64,000 nt of DNA from Termitomyces sp. T153 (lineage: Eukaryota; Basidiomycota; Agaricomycetes; Agaricales; Lyophyllaceae). Of the stretch, positions 21,850 through 32,589 are shown in pieces (the stretch's first letter is position 1; each line of letters begins with the position of its first letter). The position numbers and the translations under genes were made by a program. The stretch lies in contig JACKQL020000003.1 of the NCBI GenBank assembly GCA_018296165.2, positions 868,001 to 932,000 of the forward strand. Reading direction: 5' to 3'. Under the pieces are notes generated by a model that was not told where the DNA came from, did not search any database, and worked only from the letters and a program-made list of their open reading frames with translations.

Positions 21850-22377
21850 CTAACACAGGTCCAGATGCATGTGGGACTCAAAGTGAGCCTTAAGCAAAAG
21901 ATCAGACAAGGTATGTTCAGAGCCCATGTTTTTGAGGCATGCATTCAGGTTTTGCACCACCATGACCCAATCAGCAAACAATGCTCCTTCCTGGTAAGAG
22001 TCAAGTATGGTGTCTCTTACTTTTGTCTGCCAGTTATGTGGCAAGGCAAACTTCTGGAATTCTTTGAGGTACTCGTCAAGTGTCATCACATCAATCCTTG
22101 ACTGATTGGTATGGTACCAGGCAACAAATTGAGGCTCTAACATTCCATCTGTGACATAGGCAACAACCTCCACAGGTTTTTTCCCAGAATGTTTCTAGTA
22201 TTGGTGACATGCAATGGACCATTGTTGGAAAAGGTAGTTGTCCATGTGACCCTCAGTGAGCATCAGGCACTCCTTAAGCTTAGTGATCTTTACTTTGGCC
22301 AAAGGGCATTTGTCTTCTGCTTTGGGATTAAAGGTGAGTGTAGCTAACATGATCTTTTGATTGGCAGGGGCTGTCAA
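21850..22377 (-). pseudogene. Gypsy-2 gag
   Basis: Two minus-strand frames (22377-22195 and 22173-21850) read LTEGHMDNYLFQQWSIACHQY and VAWYHTNQSRIDVMTLDEYL, KFALPHNWQTKVRDTILDSY and GALFADWVMVVQNLNACL. This is capsid-type gag of a mushroom Gypsy group, judging by the WxxT.D..L and F.DW..... layout. A stop near 22195 splits it. Confidence 0.6.
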
Positions 22378-22744
22378 CTGACAATAGGTGCTGAGTCATC
22401 TCTTTTCAGGGTTGTTTGGATTGGAGGTAATGAATTTGTTCTTGGATGACAATGACTCTAGGCTGGCTAATGACTCAGACAAGCTGGACAGTGATGATGG
22501 AATAAGTGTGGCAGATGTCTTGGCTTCACTGGATGTAGGGACTGTTCCTCTCTAGGCATCCTGAAGTCATTCCAGAGAGAGCTGATAGATGGAGGAGTAG
22601 TTGGAAGAGTACCTGGTAGAAGTACTGTGGCTCTTCATTGGTGTGCCACTTGTCTGGTGACTAGGGGGGTAGGAGTCGACAGTCTGCAGCAGTGCAAAGA
22701 CAGGTTGAAGAAATTTTATCAGTGTCAAAAAAAAAGTGAAAGGC

Positions 22745-22913
22745 TGTCAGTAAACAGCCTCACTGCAACCTCAACAGACAAGACAAAATTATCTTCATTG
22801 CTCATATGTAAGATCATTTGTAGTAGAGTAAAATATAGTAAGCTCACCTTTGTTGCTCATATGTAAGATGAGCAAATGAAGGTGAAAACAAAATTTTCTT
22901 GAGGTGGCACTCA
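22745..22913 (-). repeat. Gypsy-2 LTR (upstream copy)
   Basis: It matches 17479-17647. Its right edge lies 6 bp from the start of the Gypsy-3 LTR. Confidence 0.75.
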
Positions 22914-22919
22914 TGTGAG

Positions 22920-23359
22920 TGTAAGGGTGACCTCTGGAAGCTGTGGCTCAATCACACAGCTGGCAAAGGGAAATCCAAAGTCTATTCAGTACTGTACAGT
23001 GTCTACTGAGATAACTACTCACCTGGCAAAGAGAAATCCAAAGAGAACAAGTCTGGGGATTCTCTAGGCCAGGTGTGATGCTTCAGAGGCTTCAGAAGCA
23101 TGAGAAACAACTGTACAGTATGACAGAGAAAAAAGACACAAGTGATGTGTCAGCAATTGGTCAGCAGTTACATAAGCCAGTGGCAGTGTCAAAGAGGCAC
23201 ACTTGTCTGAATTATTGACAGAGAACCAGTGCAGCCTGAAGGCTGAAACTAGGACCAATAGATAGGGAAAAGGAAGGAGAATAAAGGAAAACTATAACAG
23301 AGCAAATCTGACAAGAACTGGAAGAGGAGAAGGGGAAACAAGTGAGACATCCCCTAACA
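22920..23359 (-). repeat. Gypsy-3 3' LTR
   Basis: It is nearly identical to 28865-29301, apart from about ten changes and a 3 bp indel (GGAAGAGGAG against GGAGGAG). Confidence 0.92.
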
Positions 23360-23397
23360 TCACCCCCCCTCTAGGATGTGGTCTAGGATGTGGTGCC

Positions 23398-23760
23398 TCA
23401 ACGCACTGGGTAGAAGAAGTCACGAATTGCCTGGTCAGCTGGTGAAATAGAGTAGATGCCTTGAATGGCTTTGAGGGCATTGGGATGCCTATGGTAGAAG
23501 TCCCAGACCAAGCCTGGTGCATGAACATTAGCCTGTAGTTCCCAAGAGATGTCCTCAATGCCACATCCCTTCCATTTCACCTTGAACTGCAATTTCCCTT
23601 GGAATACCCTGCTGTCCAAGATTTCCTCCACCTCATATTCTTCCTCATTATTGACCAGGACTGGTGGTGGGGGTGGCTTAGGGCGATGGCCTGAAATTGG
23701 ATCCTCTGGAGCTGGAAACAACTTGACCACATTGAAGACTGGATGCAGTCAGCACAGGCC
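23398..23760 (-). pseudogene. Gypsy-3 chromodomain
   Basis: Minus-strand frame: NNEEEYEVEEILDSRVFQGK, LQFKVKWKGCGIEDISWE, then VWDFYHRHPNA. The aromatic cage residues and WKG core of chromodomains are present. A TGA at about 23746 (expected Arg in LPAGL.RLHPVFNV) separates it from integrase. Confidence 0.88.
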
Positions 23761-24771
23761 TGCTGGAAGTTTAAGTAGGTATGCCAAAGGCCCTACCTTC
23801 TTCTCCACCATGAAGAGGCCCAGATGATGATGTGACAGCTTTGGGGATGGCCTTGTTGTCTTAATGCCTAAGCTGTCCAAGTACACAAGGTCCATGGGCT
23901 TGTAAACTGGCACAGGTGTCTGTCTGCAATCATAGTACCATGCCATGTCTTCCTTGGCCTTCACCAATGCAGCTTTTGCCTCCTCCTGTGCCCTCCTCAT
24001 CTGATCCACAAACTTGTTGACAGAGTTATTCTCTGAGGGGCATGCCTAAGGTTCAAATCCCATGCAAGGGTGCCTGCCAGTGTCCAGGAAGAATGGAGTC
24101 ATCTGTGTGGAAGAGTGAATGTGGTTGTTGTATTGGAATTCTGCATCTGGCAGCAGCTCATCCCAGTCATCCTGCCTCTCATTACAAAACAGGCAGAGAT
24201 ACTATTCCAGTTCCTGGTTAACGTGTTCTGTCTGCCCATCCAACTGAGGGTGATAGGCCATGGTGGTATGGAGCTTTATACCTAGCAGGTGATACAGTTC
24301 TCAAGTGAATTCTGCCACAAACTGAGGGCCCCGGTCTGAGACATATCCATCTGACAGACCATGGAGTTTCCAGACATTCTTACAGTACAGGCTGGCTGCT
24401 CCCAAGGCAGAGCATGTAGTGTGAGTAGGTATGAAGTGAGCCTGTTTGCTATAGAGGTCCACCACTACTATCACGGCATCATACCCATGAGCGTCTGGAA
24501 GCTCCACAATGAAATCCACTGATGCAACACTCCAGCAAGCAGCTGGAATAGGAAGTGGGTGGAGCTGGCCCATAGGTGCTTGGCGGCAAGGTTTTGTGCG
24601 GAGACAGAGGTCGCAGGTGCTAGTGTAGGTGCCTACATATTGGGAGATCTGTGGCCACCAATAGTTCCAGGATACCAGCTCTAGCATCTTCCACCTTCCA
24701 GGATGTCCAGCCACTCGAGAGTCATGATGTTGTTCTACAATGCGCCGACAAAGTTCTGGAATGTTAGGCAC
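23761..24771 (-). pseudogene. Gypsy-3 integrase
   Basis: HHCC region EQHHDSRVAGHPGRWK with CDLCLRTK, DDE core VDFIVELPDAHGYD, VSDRGPQFVAEF and, after a TGA near 24301, AYHPQLDGQTEHVNQELEQY. It continues to FQYNNHIHSSTQMTPFFLDT and the basic linker. TGA and TAG codons occur at about 24301 and 24046, where Arg and Gln would be usual. Confidence 0.9.
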
Positions 24772-24968
24772 ATAAATGCATCCTCTGAAGGTCAGCAGCC
24801 CATCCTGAAGACCCTACTCATCTGCATGCACTGACTTGACTCCACTTGCCCATCAAGCTTGTAGAGCCTGTGCAGCCTGGGCAACTGCATCCTCCTGCGC
24901 ACCCTCCCAGTTCCCTCATCGGATGTCCCTAAGGATGTTTGCCTCATCTCCCTGAGCCACAATCCCTT

Positions 24969-26202
24969 CTAGTGCATGGATGGCAAAGAGCTCTGGCTTG
25001 AGGAGGACAATATTGTCATTATCTCCTGCTCCAGTGCTATGATCTGCTCACCTGGACAGTGCATCTGGTTTGCCCATGCTCCGTCCTGGTTTGTGGTGCA
25101 GTGAGAAGTCAAAGTTGGCCAGATACAGAGACCACTGAGCTTGACATCAATTGAGTTTCTTAGCGGAACGGAAGTACTCCAGGTTCTTATGGTCTGTCCA
25201 GACTTCAAACTTATGTTGTGCACCCTCAAGGAAATGCCTCCATTCTTCAAAGGACCAAATAATTGCCAGCATCTCCTTAGTATGGATCTCATAGTTCTGT
25301 TCCACTGCATTAAGGCTCTTGGAGTAGAAGGCTACTGGGTGCCATTTGCCATCCTCTTTTGACTGCTGGGAGAGGACTGCTCCTGTAGCAAAGTCTGAGC
25401 TATCTGCTTCCACATGGAATGGAGAGTCATCATTGGGGAACAGGAGGACTGGCTTTGAGGTCACAGAATGCTTGAGGGCATCAAAGGCAGCTTGCTGTGG
25501 GGGCTCCCACCGCCATGCAGTATCCTTAACTGTGAGATCAAAGAGGGGTTGTGCATGGTGGGAGAAATCCTGTATTAACCTCCAATAGAAATTGACAAAC
25601 CCAAGAAAGGCCTAAACTTCCTTTTTGTTCCTTGGCTCAGGCCACTCTGCTACTCCAGCCACTTTAATGGGGTCCATCTTGGCAGTTCCATGTGAAATAA
25701 TCAAACCCAGGTACTCCACTTTTGTCTGTTCGAACTTGCACTTCTCAGGCTTTAAATAGAGCTGGTGTTGGTGGAGGCATTCCAAGACCATGCATGTGAC
25801 CTGGTGGTGCTCCTCCTGAGTTCTTGTGTAGATGAGGATATCGTCAAGATACATGCAGACAACACCTTCCACAATCAGATCATGGAAAATGTCATTCATC
25901 ATAGTCTGAAAGGTGGCTGGGCTATTGGTGAAACCAAAGGACATTACTAGAGGTTCAAAAAGTCCATGATTAGTTTGGAATGCTGCCTTCCACTCATCCC
26001 CTTCTTTGATGTGTACATTGTTGTAGCCCCAGCAGACATCCAACTTAGTGAAATAGCATGCACCTCGAAGGTTGTTGACAAGTTCTGAGATGAGTGGCAA
26101 AGGGTAGCAGTTCTTTACTGTCATCACATTCAGGACCCGATAATCCTGAACCAGACGAAGAGATCCATCCTTCTTCTTAATAAAGAAGACTGGGGAGGCC
26201 AT
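24969..26202 (-). pseudogene. Gypsy-3 reverse transcriptase and RNase H
   Basis: RT motifs: [63 protein letters not shown] and an intact [11 protein letters not shown]. RNase H motifs: VEADSSDFATGAVLSQQ, HTKEMLAIIWSFEEWRHFLE, TDHKNLEYF. A TAG at about 25612 (expected Gln before AFLGFVNFYWR) and a stop near 25147 split the frame. Confidence 0.92.
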
Positions 26203-26223
26203 TGGAGACTTGGAGGGTTGTAT

Positions 26224-27429
26224 TCATCCTGAGCTAAGATTCTCTTGCAGGAAAGCGTCCAGCTCATCCTGTTCACAGGGTGCAAGTAGATAGACCTTGC
26301 AACTGGAGGGCTCTGCATCTGGTATCAGCTCAATCGCATGATCCCACTGCTTACACTCTGGAAGTGAATCAAAGGAGGCCTTGGAGAATACATCCTCAAA
26401 GTCATGGAGGTGATTGGGAACAGTGCTATGGAAAGGCTTGGGCTGTGAATTTGCCACAAATGCCTCAGCCAAATGCTGAGAAGTTGTCTGACTGGCCTGA
26501 ATCTCTGCCATGGCAGGAGGGAGGCCAAGGATTGTGGCATAGATCTGATCACCCACCTCTATATTCTTATCCAGGGACTCTGTCTCTGGAGTATGGGTCC
26601 ATTCTCCTCCTCCTTCCTCTTCCTCTGGAGATTCACACCCAACACCTTGGACATCCTCATAGAGGGCCTCTCTATAAGGGAATGCCAGAGGGGGGGGACT
26701 CAGGAGGTCGAGATCAGCATAAGGAAGATGCCCAGCACAACAGGCATGTATAGCAGCACACTCATGAACTTTGGCTCTCCACTCTATATGGGCTTCTTCT
26801 GCACAGGTAATGCAGCGGCGTGGGCAACGACTCATCTTCACCTCACCCTTAGTCCAGTCAATCTCTGGATTGTGTTCACATAGCCAGGTGAACCCCAGGA
26901 TCATGTCTTGCTTTCCCAAACTAGTGATGGCAAAAGCAGCTCGCTCTAAGTGGTCTTAATAGTGGAGGACCAGGTCCACCACAGACTGAATAGAGCCAGC
27001 TTCATTGAGCATGCCATCAACATTGTATACAGGGATAGGACAAGAGAGGGGGCAAGTGGTCAGGCAGTGTTGTTGCACATAGTTAGTGTCAAGGAAGAGG
27101 CCTGTTGCACCGCTGTCAAGGAGGGCAACCACACTTTGGATCTGCTGGGTGTCCGTTGTCTCAATCTCCACCTGTAGTTTCAGAGAGTTGGTAGAAGGAG
27201 TAGAAGCAACAACATAATGGTGGGGAAGGCGGCATTCCCATGCAGGGATGTGAGGGCGTGTGCTGGGGGGTGTGTTTCTGGCTGAGACTTTAGCTGGAGG
27301 GGGAGTTTGTACGTCTGAGGAGGGGCTTATTGTTTCAGGCATAGTATCAACAATGGCAGCAGATATATTTGATTCTATGGACAAGGGAGCAAAATGATTA
27401 GCACTGGGCAACGGGGGCATACTGGTCAT
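26224..27429 (-). pseudogene. Gypsy-3 protease and RT entry region
   Basis: The frame 27429-26956 has VVALLDSGATGLFLDTNYVQ with the DSGA active site. Then 26919-26224 has MILGFTWLCEHNPEIDW (end of the protease fold), a Cys-rich segment CPRRCITCAEEAH, an acidic linker, and HDFEDVFSKASFDSLPE leading into RT. One stop near 26956 separates the halves. Confidence 0.88.
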
Positions 27430-27440
27430 CCGTTGCCCTT

Positions 27441-27681
27441 TTAAAAATCCTCAGACTCTGTAGGAACCTCCTCCAATCCATTGGCCACTTCCTCAGAATG
27501 GACAGCTATAGGTGCATCCAGAGAGGGAGTTCCTGTGGCATCCCGGGCTGTGAGGAGTTGGATGAGCAACTCTTCTTGCTCTGATGCTGACAAGTAGCAA
27601 ACTTCTAGCCCTTGAGAACAGTAATGGGCAAAATGACCTGCCTTCCCACAGCGTCGACACAGCAAGGGGGTGGTGGACCAC
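27441..27681 (-). pseudogene. Gypsy-3 gag zinc knuckle
   Basis: CRRCGKAGHFAHYC is a canonical CCHC nucleocapsid knuckle, followed by an acidic tail ending PTESEDF. Confidence 0.85.
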
Positions 27682-27857
27682 TGTCAGGAAGCATCAACAT
27701 CCATTGGGACTCCTTGGAGTAGGGAGCACAGAGGAGCAGCATGAGGCATGAAGGAAGGAGCTGCACCTGGTCATGAGGATGCAGGTGCCAGTGCAGAAGA
27801 GAGAGCTCAGGGGGTGAACCCTCCATGAGGAAAAGGGAAGGTTGGGGGTTGCATCCG

Positions 27858-28748
27858 CTACAGCTCACATTGCAGTTCCATGAGCTGCCACTGCTTGCAT
27901 GCCACCTTGTACCAGGTATTGACCTGCTCATCATCTGGGCGCCCTTCTGCCATGCTGTCTATACAATCCCTGAGAGAGGGGTGGAGTCCATCCTGGAAGG
28001 TTAGGCAGAGTTGTAGACCATCCAGATATCCAGCCTGTTCAACTAAGGCATGAAAGGAGTCAATGTACTCATCAAGTGACCGCTTTCCTTGACCATACTG
28101 AGTTTGGTCTCGAAGGGAAAGCGCTGCAGTTTTGGCTGGGTCAAGAGAGAAGAACTCTGCTCGAAACTTCTTCTCAAACTCCATCCAGCCAGAGAAACTC
28201 TCAACTCCCCCTAGGCATTGGGAGATATGCAGTGCATAGGTTGAGGCTTGACCAGCCTTCATATAGGAGAGAACCCAGGCAATTTTCAAGGCATCCAAAG
28301 TAAAGGCTTTACCACTCAGCTGGAGATAGGTGATGCAGGACTGGAGGAAACATTCTCCAGCCTTACAATCTCCATCATATACATCAGGGAGTGCAGGACA
28401 AGGGAGTTTGGAACAAGGAGCTGAAAGGCCTAAGCCAGATGCAGACACAAACTGTTCTGCAGCAGCTGGAGCTAAAAAGCCTGAGCTAGGTGCAGATACA
28501 AACTGTTCTGCATCTGCTGGGGGCATTGGAGGTGTGGTAGGAGCAAGGAGGAAGCAGTCCAGAAGGGCTTGGAGAGAAAGGGACACTGCTTCAGTAGTTT
28601 GATGAAGTTCAGTGAGTTCAGCTGTATGGGAAGTAAGGGAGGCTTGGGTAAGTTGAACCTGTGTTTTCAGGGATAGTAAACAACTCCAGGCATCGTCCTG
28701 GGGGCTTGAAGCATCAGGGGGAGGTGCTGGAGAGGTTGGCTGGGTCAT
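27858..28748 (-). CDS. Gypsy-3 gag capsid (open over 296 codons)
   Basis: The ATG at 28748 lies about 115 bp inside the 5' LTR. The N-terminal third is Ser/Thr/Pro-rich with a heptad-like QLTQASLTSHTAELTELHQT segment. The capsid part follows: LPDVYDGDCKAGECFLQSC, AFTLDALKIAWVLSYMKAGQ, WMEFEKKFRAEFFSLDPAKT and YIDSFHALVEQAGYLDG. It lacks its zinc knuckle because a stop at 27858 intervenes. A related gag piece lies at 44074-44430 on the plus strand. Confidence 0.85.
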   Translation of the reverse strand: MTQPTSPAPPPDASSPQDDAWSCLLSLKTQVQLTQASLTSHTAELTELHQTTEAVSLSLQALLDCFLLAPTTPPMPPADAEQFVSAPSSGFLAPAAAEQFVSASGLGLSAPCSKLPCPALPDVYDGDCKAGECFLQSCITYLQLSGKAFTLDALKIAWVLSYMKAGQASTYALHISQCLGGVESFSGWMEFEKKFRAEFFSLDPAKTAALSLRDQTQYGQGKRSLDEYIDSFHALVEQAGYLDGLQLCLTFQDGLHPSLRDCIDSMAEGRPDDEQVNTWYKVACKQWQLMELQCEL

Positions 28749-28849
28749 GGGAAGAGCACAGGAGCACTAAGACACTAGTGGGGGAGAGACCTTTTGAGGA
28801 ACCAAGTAGAAGCTCAAGTAACCAAAAAGGGGGCTCCCAGACCAAATCT

Positions 28850-28864
28850 GGAGACTTGTTCTGC
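28850..28864 (-). promoter_or_regulatory. Gypsy-3 primer binding site, possible self-priming type
   Basis: Directly after the 5' LTR (minus strand) stands GCAGAACAAGTCTCC. Eleven of these bases, AGAACAAGTCT, are exactly complementary to the AGACTTGTTCT read on the minus strand within the LTR at 28989-28999. No clear TATA box was seen 30 bp upstream of that site, so support is weaker than for Gypsy-1. Confidence 0.5.
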
Positions 28865-29301
28865 TGTAAGGGCGACCTCTGGAGGCTGTGGCTCAATCAC
28901 ACAGCTGGCAAAGGGAAATCCAAAGTCTATTCAGTACTGTACAGTGTCTACTGAGATAACTACTCACCTGGCAAAGAGAAATCCAAAGAGAACAAGTCTG
29001 GGGATTCCCTAGGCCAGGTGTGACGCTTCAGAGGCTTCAAAAGCATGAGAAACAACTGTACAGTATGACAGAGAAAAAAGACACAAGTGATGTGTCAGCA
29101 ATTAGTCAGCAGTTACATAAGCCAGTGGCAGTGTCAAAGAGGCACACTTGTCTGAATTATTGACAGAGAACCAGTGCAGCCTGAAGGCTGAAACTAGGAC
29201 CAATAGATAGGGAAAAGGAAGGAGAATAAAGGAAAACTATAACGGAGCAAATCTGACAAGAACTGGAGGAGAAGGGGAAACAAGTGAGACATCCCCTGAC
29301 A
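28865..29301 (-). repeat. Gypsy-3 5' LTR
   Basis: It is a near-identical partner of 22920-23359. Minus-strand ends are TGTCAGGGG and CTTACA. Confidence 0.92.
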
Positions 29302-29569
29302 ACATTGGGTAGTCCACTCTGGTATCCTTTCTCTTCATTGCCATGTTTTCCATCACATCTGGATCAATTGCCCTATATCTTGCCCTTCTTCACTGGTTGT
29401 TTGTTTTCATTTGGAAACTACCAATAACCTCATCTATCTTGTCAATATACTGTATGGATTCAGGTATATTTTTCATTTCCTACTCCTATTATGTTGCAGA
29501 TATGACTTCAAACTTTACTTAGCCCTTTTTTCAGCAATGATAAGTTAACAACCACCCAAATCAAGTCTA
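29302..29569 (+). other. Sequence right of Gypsy-3; possible tail of the tyrosine-recombinase gene
   Basis: The first bases can be read TLGSPLWYPF.. HLDQLPYIL, faintly like the LGRWSSD..F.YW..LD.LAPYIL end of mushroom recombinases. The match is weak. The rest shows nothing recognisable. Confidence 0.25.
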
Positions 29570-30990
29570 TTTTGCATATGGCTACCAGGTTTGATTGTCC
29601 ACATCTTGTGGACACTGTACAGAGATGCATGCAGGCTGCTTACCCTGCAGAGATCTGTGCATGGGATCAAATTAAATATAATGCATTGGTCTGTGTGACC
29701 CTCAACCAAGGTAAATATGATCTCATTTCTATTGTTGCTGCCGATGGTTTGCAAAGCTGTTTGCCTGCTTTGTACTACCAAATATGCAAGCATTATACAT
29801 TGGTACATCTTTATTATTTTGTCCACTGGATATTATTCTGATCTGGTGGTGGAGATTTGTGGCTTGGGTAAATTGTGCCTGGCCAATGTCAAGTACAAAA
29901 GTGACTTCCATCAAATTGTGGAGCAATGGTCTGGTAACTATGGCTATAGGAATGCCACTGAAGGGGAGTTCAGGATCAACATATTCAGGCAGATCACACC
30001 ATTGAACTCAGGAACCATAATCTCTGCCAAAGGCAATTTTTATGTGGGGCATTCTGGAAAGATGGTAAGTGTGATTGTTGACATATCCTGTTTGGTATAT
30101 ATTTCTAATACCAAACTAGTTTTGAGCACTTTCAGACAATTTGAAAGTCAAGGATGTATTGGTTCTGGAGGTCCCAACTATGTGTAATGATATATTGTTG
30201 GCTTTGTTTTACAATCAAGTTGGTTTGTTGAACTCAATAAAGGAGTCTGACAAATGAGAGGAAATTGCTAATGGAGTGGTATGTGTCAGCTCATGTTAAT
30301 AACCTTTTGTGATGCTGACAAATGTTAGGAGGTCCAAATTTGTAAATGGGTGTGGAACACTGCTGGCAATGATGCTTTGTCAAAGGACCACATCATATTG
30401 CATATGTTACCCAAATACACAGTAAGTTTTGACTTCCTTTAGTTTTCCTAATTGTTTGTGATTGAAATCTTGTGTCAGCACAGAAACCAGACATAGTGAA
30501 GACCAAATGCAAAAGAGTAGGAAAGCAATCCATCGATGAACTTGCTTCTGACAGTGACAATATGGCAATGACCACATTGTTTAATTCTCAAAGTAAAGAG
30601 CCCAAAATCCATTTGGGTGCATTTTATGACTCCAGACTGAATGATGGCTTCTGGGGTCCTTTCTTTAACCTTGTCCATAATAAGCTGGTGCAGCTAGAGG
30701 TATACAATCAGGATAATAAGCTAGTTGCACCCAGGAAATTCTACAATGCACTGAAACTTGGTACACTTATTTTAGCCAAATGTTTACTTCATTGTTTTTT
30801 GATGAGAGATAAGTCTATTTTATGAAAGGTGATGCAATGGCACTTAAACTGTTATTATATTGACATATTGAAAGGTGTACCAAATAAACACTCATAGCAT
30901 TCACATATTGGACAAATCAGATGATATTCCTGTTGCATGCATTATACCTTCTGTCCCAGCTCTTGATGGCATTGTGAATCACTGATTGAA
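29570..30990 (+). pseudogene. Decayed gene of an unknown multicopy-type mushroom family
   Basis: Plus-strand pieces form an order that looks like one broken gene: SDFHQIVEQWSGNYGYRNAT, RQITPLNSGTIISAKGNFYV, KWVWNTAGNDALSKDHIILH, a central exon with EPKIHLGAFYDSRLNDGFWG and LEVYNQDNKLVAPRKFYNAL, then LILAKCLLHCF, and finally VYQINTHSIHILDKSDD. The last parts resemble uncharacterised proteins I recall as frequent in agaricomycetes (tryptophan then PP..Y..L..GTLV...LHC). Introns such as the one before 30472 are plausible, but stops occur elsewhere. No function is known. Confidence 0.35.
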
Positions 30991-31314
30991 AGATGTGACA
31001 CCTGCTTCAGAGGCTTTTTCCAGGTTCCCTGTTCCAAAAAGAAGGAATCTGGGTGCTATCACCCCCATGCCATGGCATCTGCTGCTAAAAAAACAGCTCC
31101 TAGGGACAGGGTTGAAGCTACAGGTAAAGAAAAGGAAAGAGATGAAAACAGAATGGAAATCTGAGCAATTAGCCTCCTGTCCAGTATTTCATACATTATA
31201 TTTCCATTTAGCTTAATCTGTAGTGATAATGCAAATAGCCAATTTGATGATAGATCTCATTATTGAAATCATCAATGAATTGAAAAGAGTAATACAGATT
31301 GTGCAATACATATC

Positions 31315-32189
31315 CTACAATGTAACTAACTCATTGAATAAGCACCAGGCAGTTGGAGTAGTTCCTTTGATCAGGATGATATCCATCATTGTTCTAGTGG
31401 CTTGGCCATGAAGGTAGTAGCAGAATCCATGACTGTCACAGGTGTTGCACTGCATTTTGGGGCATGAAGGATGAGAACAACAGATATGACCATTGTATTG
31501 AGACCATTGGTGGAACTCTGTCTGGAATGTATATCTGTGTATAGTGTATTTTGACAAACATTGATGGAATTGAGTGATGTTTGTAGCCAGATTATAGTAT
31601 GCAAGGGAATTGATGATGTTCCTGAAACTCAAAGTGATCTGGGTAGGAACAGTATATTTTGGATAACAATAGATAGTTCATGATGACAGTGCTATGGAAA
31701 TTGAATATAGGACATGTGGGATTGTTTGATGAGGATATAATGACATTGACAATCCTGTGAGGTTTGACTGGATCCCTGAAGGTCAGAATGTTATTGGTGT
31801 TTGGAAACTGCCCATAAGCACAATTGCTCTCATGTGCAGGATTGCAGGCCTCCACAGGCAAAAATTGGGTTGTAAGGGCATTACACATATGTACTTCCTG
31901 TGAATGAGGAATGTAAATGTTGAGATTGTGTGAGTGGTAGGTCGGGATTCAAGATTGCAAGCACAAAGGAACCAGAAATGACACTTCCTGTTTCATGCAA
32001 TAACTGAAGGAGTGGGGTTGTAGGAAAACCAATTGGGTCAAGTGCATTGTCAAGCAAGGTGGCAATGTGGCAGTGTGAGAATGTGCAAAGTTGCATATTG
32101 ACCTGAGATAGGATATATATCTCCCATATACTAAGCTGGCTAAGGATGCATAGAAAAACATCTTCAGGTATGCTTGCCAGTACAGACAT
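31315..32189 (-). pseudogene. F-box protein with nucleotidyltransferase-like segment, frameshifted
   Basis: The first frame (32189-31881) has an N-terminal F-box IPEDVFLCILSQLSIWEIYI then LHETGSVISGSFVLAILNPD, a GS-type motif like that of nucleotidyltransferase folds. The second (31888-31592) has PHRIVNVIISSSNNP and CPIFNFHSTVIMNYL. The third (31632-31315) has FRNIINSLAYYNLATNITQF, RYTFQTEFHQW and a Cys/His-rich HPSCPKMQCNTCDSHGF. Three frames in sequence imply two small frameshifts, or unrecognised introns. I recall this F-box plus NTase-like layout as an expanded family in mushrooms. F-box proteins recruit substrates to SCF ubiquitin ligases. Confidence 0.5.
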
Positions 32190-32589
32190 TGTTGATGCCC
32201 TGTTGAATATGTGTAGCTATAGAAAGGCAAAAAATGGTTGGGCTTACAAGGCAGATAAGTGTTAATGGGGTGGTTTTGTTATTTTATGTATTTAATGGGA
32301 TAAAGTGGGCAGCTGACAGTCAGAATACAGTGTTGTGGAAAATGTACATTGTAGCATTGTTGTTGAAATGTAAGGTCATCCACAGATGCATGTGGTAAAT
32401 ATAATCAATTGTTGATGTTTGAAAAAGAAGGGAGTAACTGCATGAGAGAGAATATGTATTGGGAAGGAAATGAGGGACATTGGACAAATAACTTTTAAAG
32501 TAGCAGGCTATGCAGTTGGATCTTAACTGCCCTGTAGAGTTATTTACAATGAATTTCTTTTTTTAGATTGGACTCTAGATTTAGTCACT

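Larger units (their letters stand above)
17479..22913 (-). mobile_element. Gypsy-2: Ty3/Gypsy element on the minus strand, heavily decayed
   Basis: Two 169 bp repeats (17479-17647 and 22745-22913) flank gag, protease, reverse transcriptase, RNase H and integrase fragments read on the minus strand. Reading the minus strand, the repeats run TGAG..CTGACA. Both repeats also share GTGAAAGGC on their left, so exact termini are uncertain. No target duplication was found. Coding frames contain many stops. CpG looks rare throughout, with TG and CA common. Confidence 0.85.
22920..29301 (-). mobile_element. Gypsy-3: Ty3/Gypsy chromovirus on the minus strand
   Basis: LTRs of 440 and 437 bp (22920-23359 and 28865-29301) with ends TGTAAGGG and CCCCTGACA or CCCCTAACA flank gag, CCHC, protease, RT, RNase H, integrase and chromodomain in the correct order. 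I count roughly ten differences between the LTRs, so this is the youngest insertion of the block. Flanks GTGAG and ACATT do not match, so no target duplication. Stops inside pol are TAG or TGA where Gln or Arg is expected. Confidence 0.92.
4500..29560 (+). mobile_element. Degenerate tyrosine-recombinase (DIRS-like) retroelement, split by nested Gypsy insertions
   Basis: A Ser/Pro-rich gag-like region (4500-5604), an RNase H-like domain (5605-6061) and a tyrosine-recombinase-like gene (6534-6788 continuing at 16972-17449) occur in that order on the plus strand. This is the layout of DIRS-type elements in mushrooms, except that no reverse transcriptase lies between gag and RNase H. Gypsy-1 sits inside the recombinase gene. 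Further Gypsy elements interrupt it again after 17,470. A possible tail of the recombinase resumes near 29,302 (weak). Terminal repeats of the host element were not found, so the outer limits are approximate. Confidence 0.6.
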
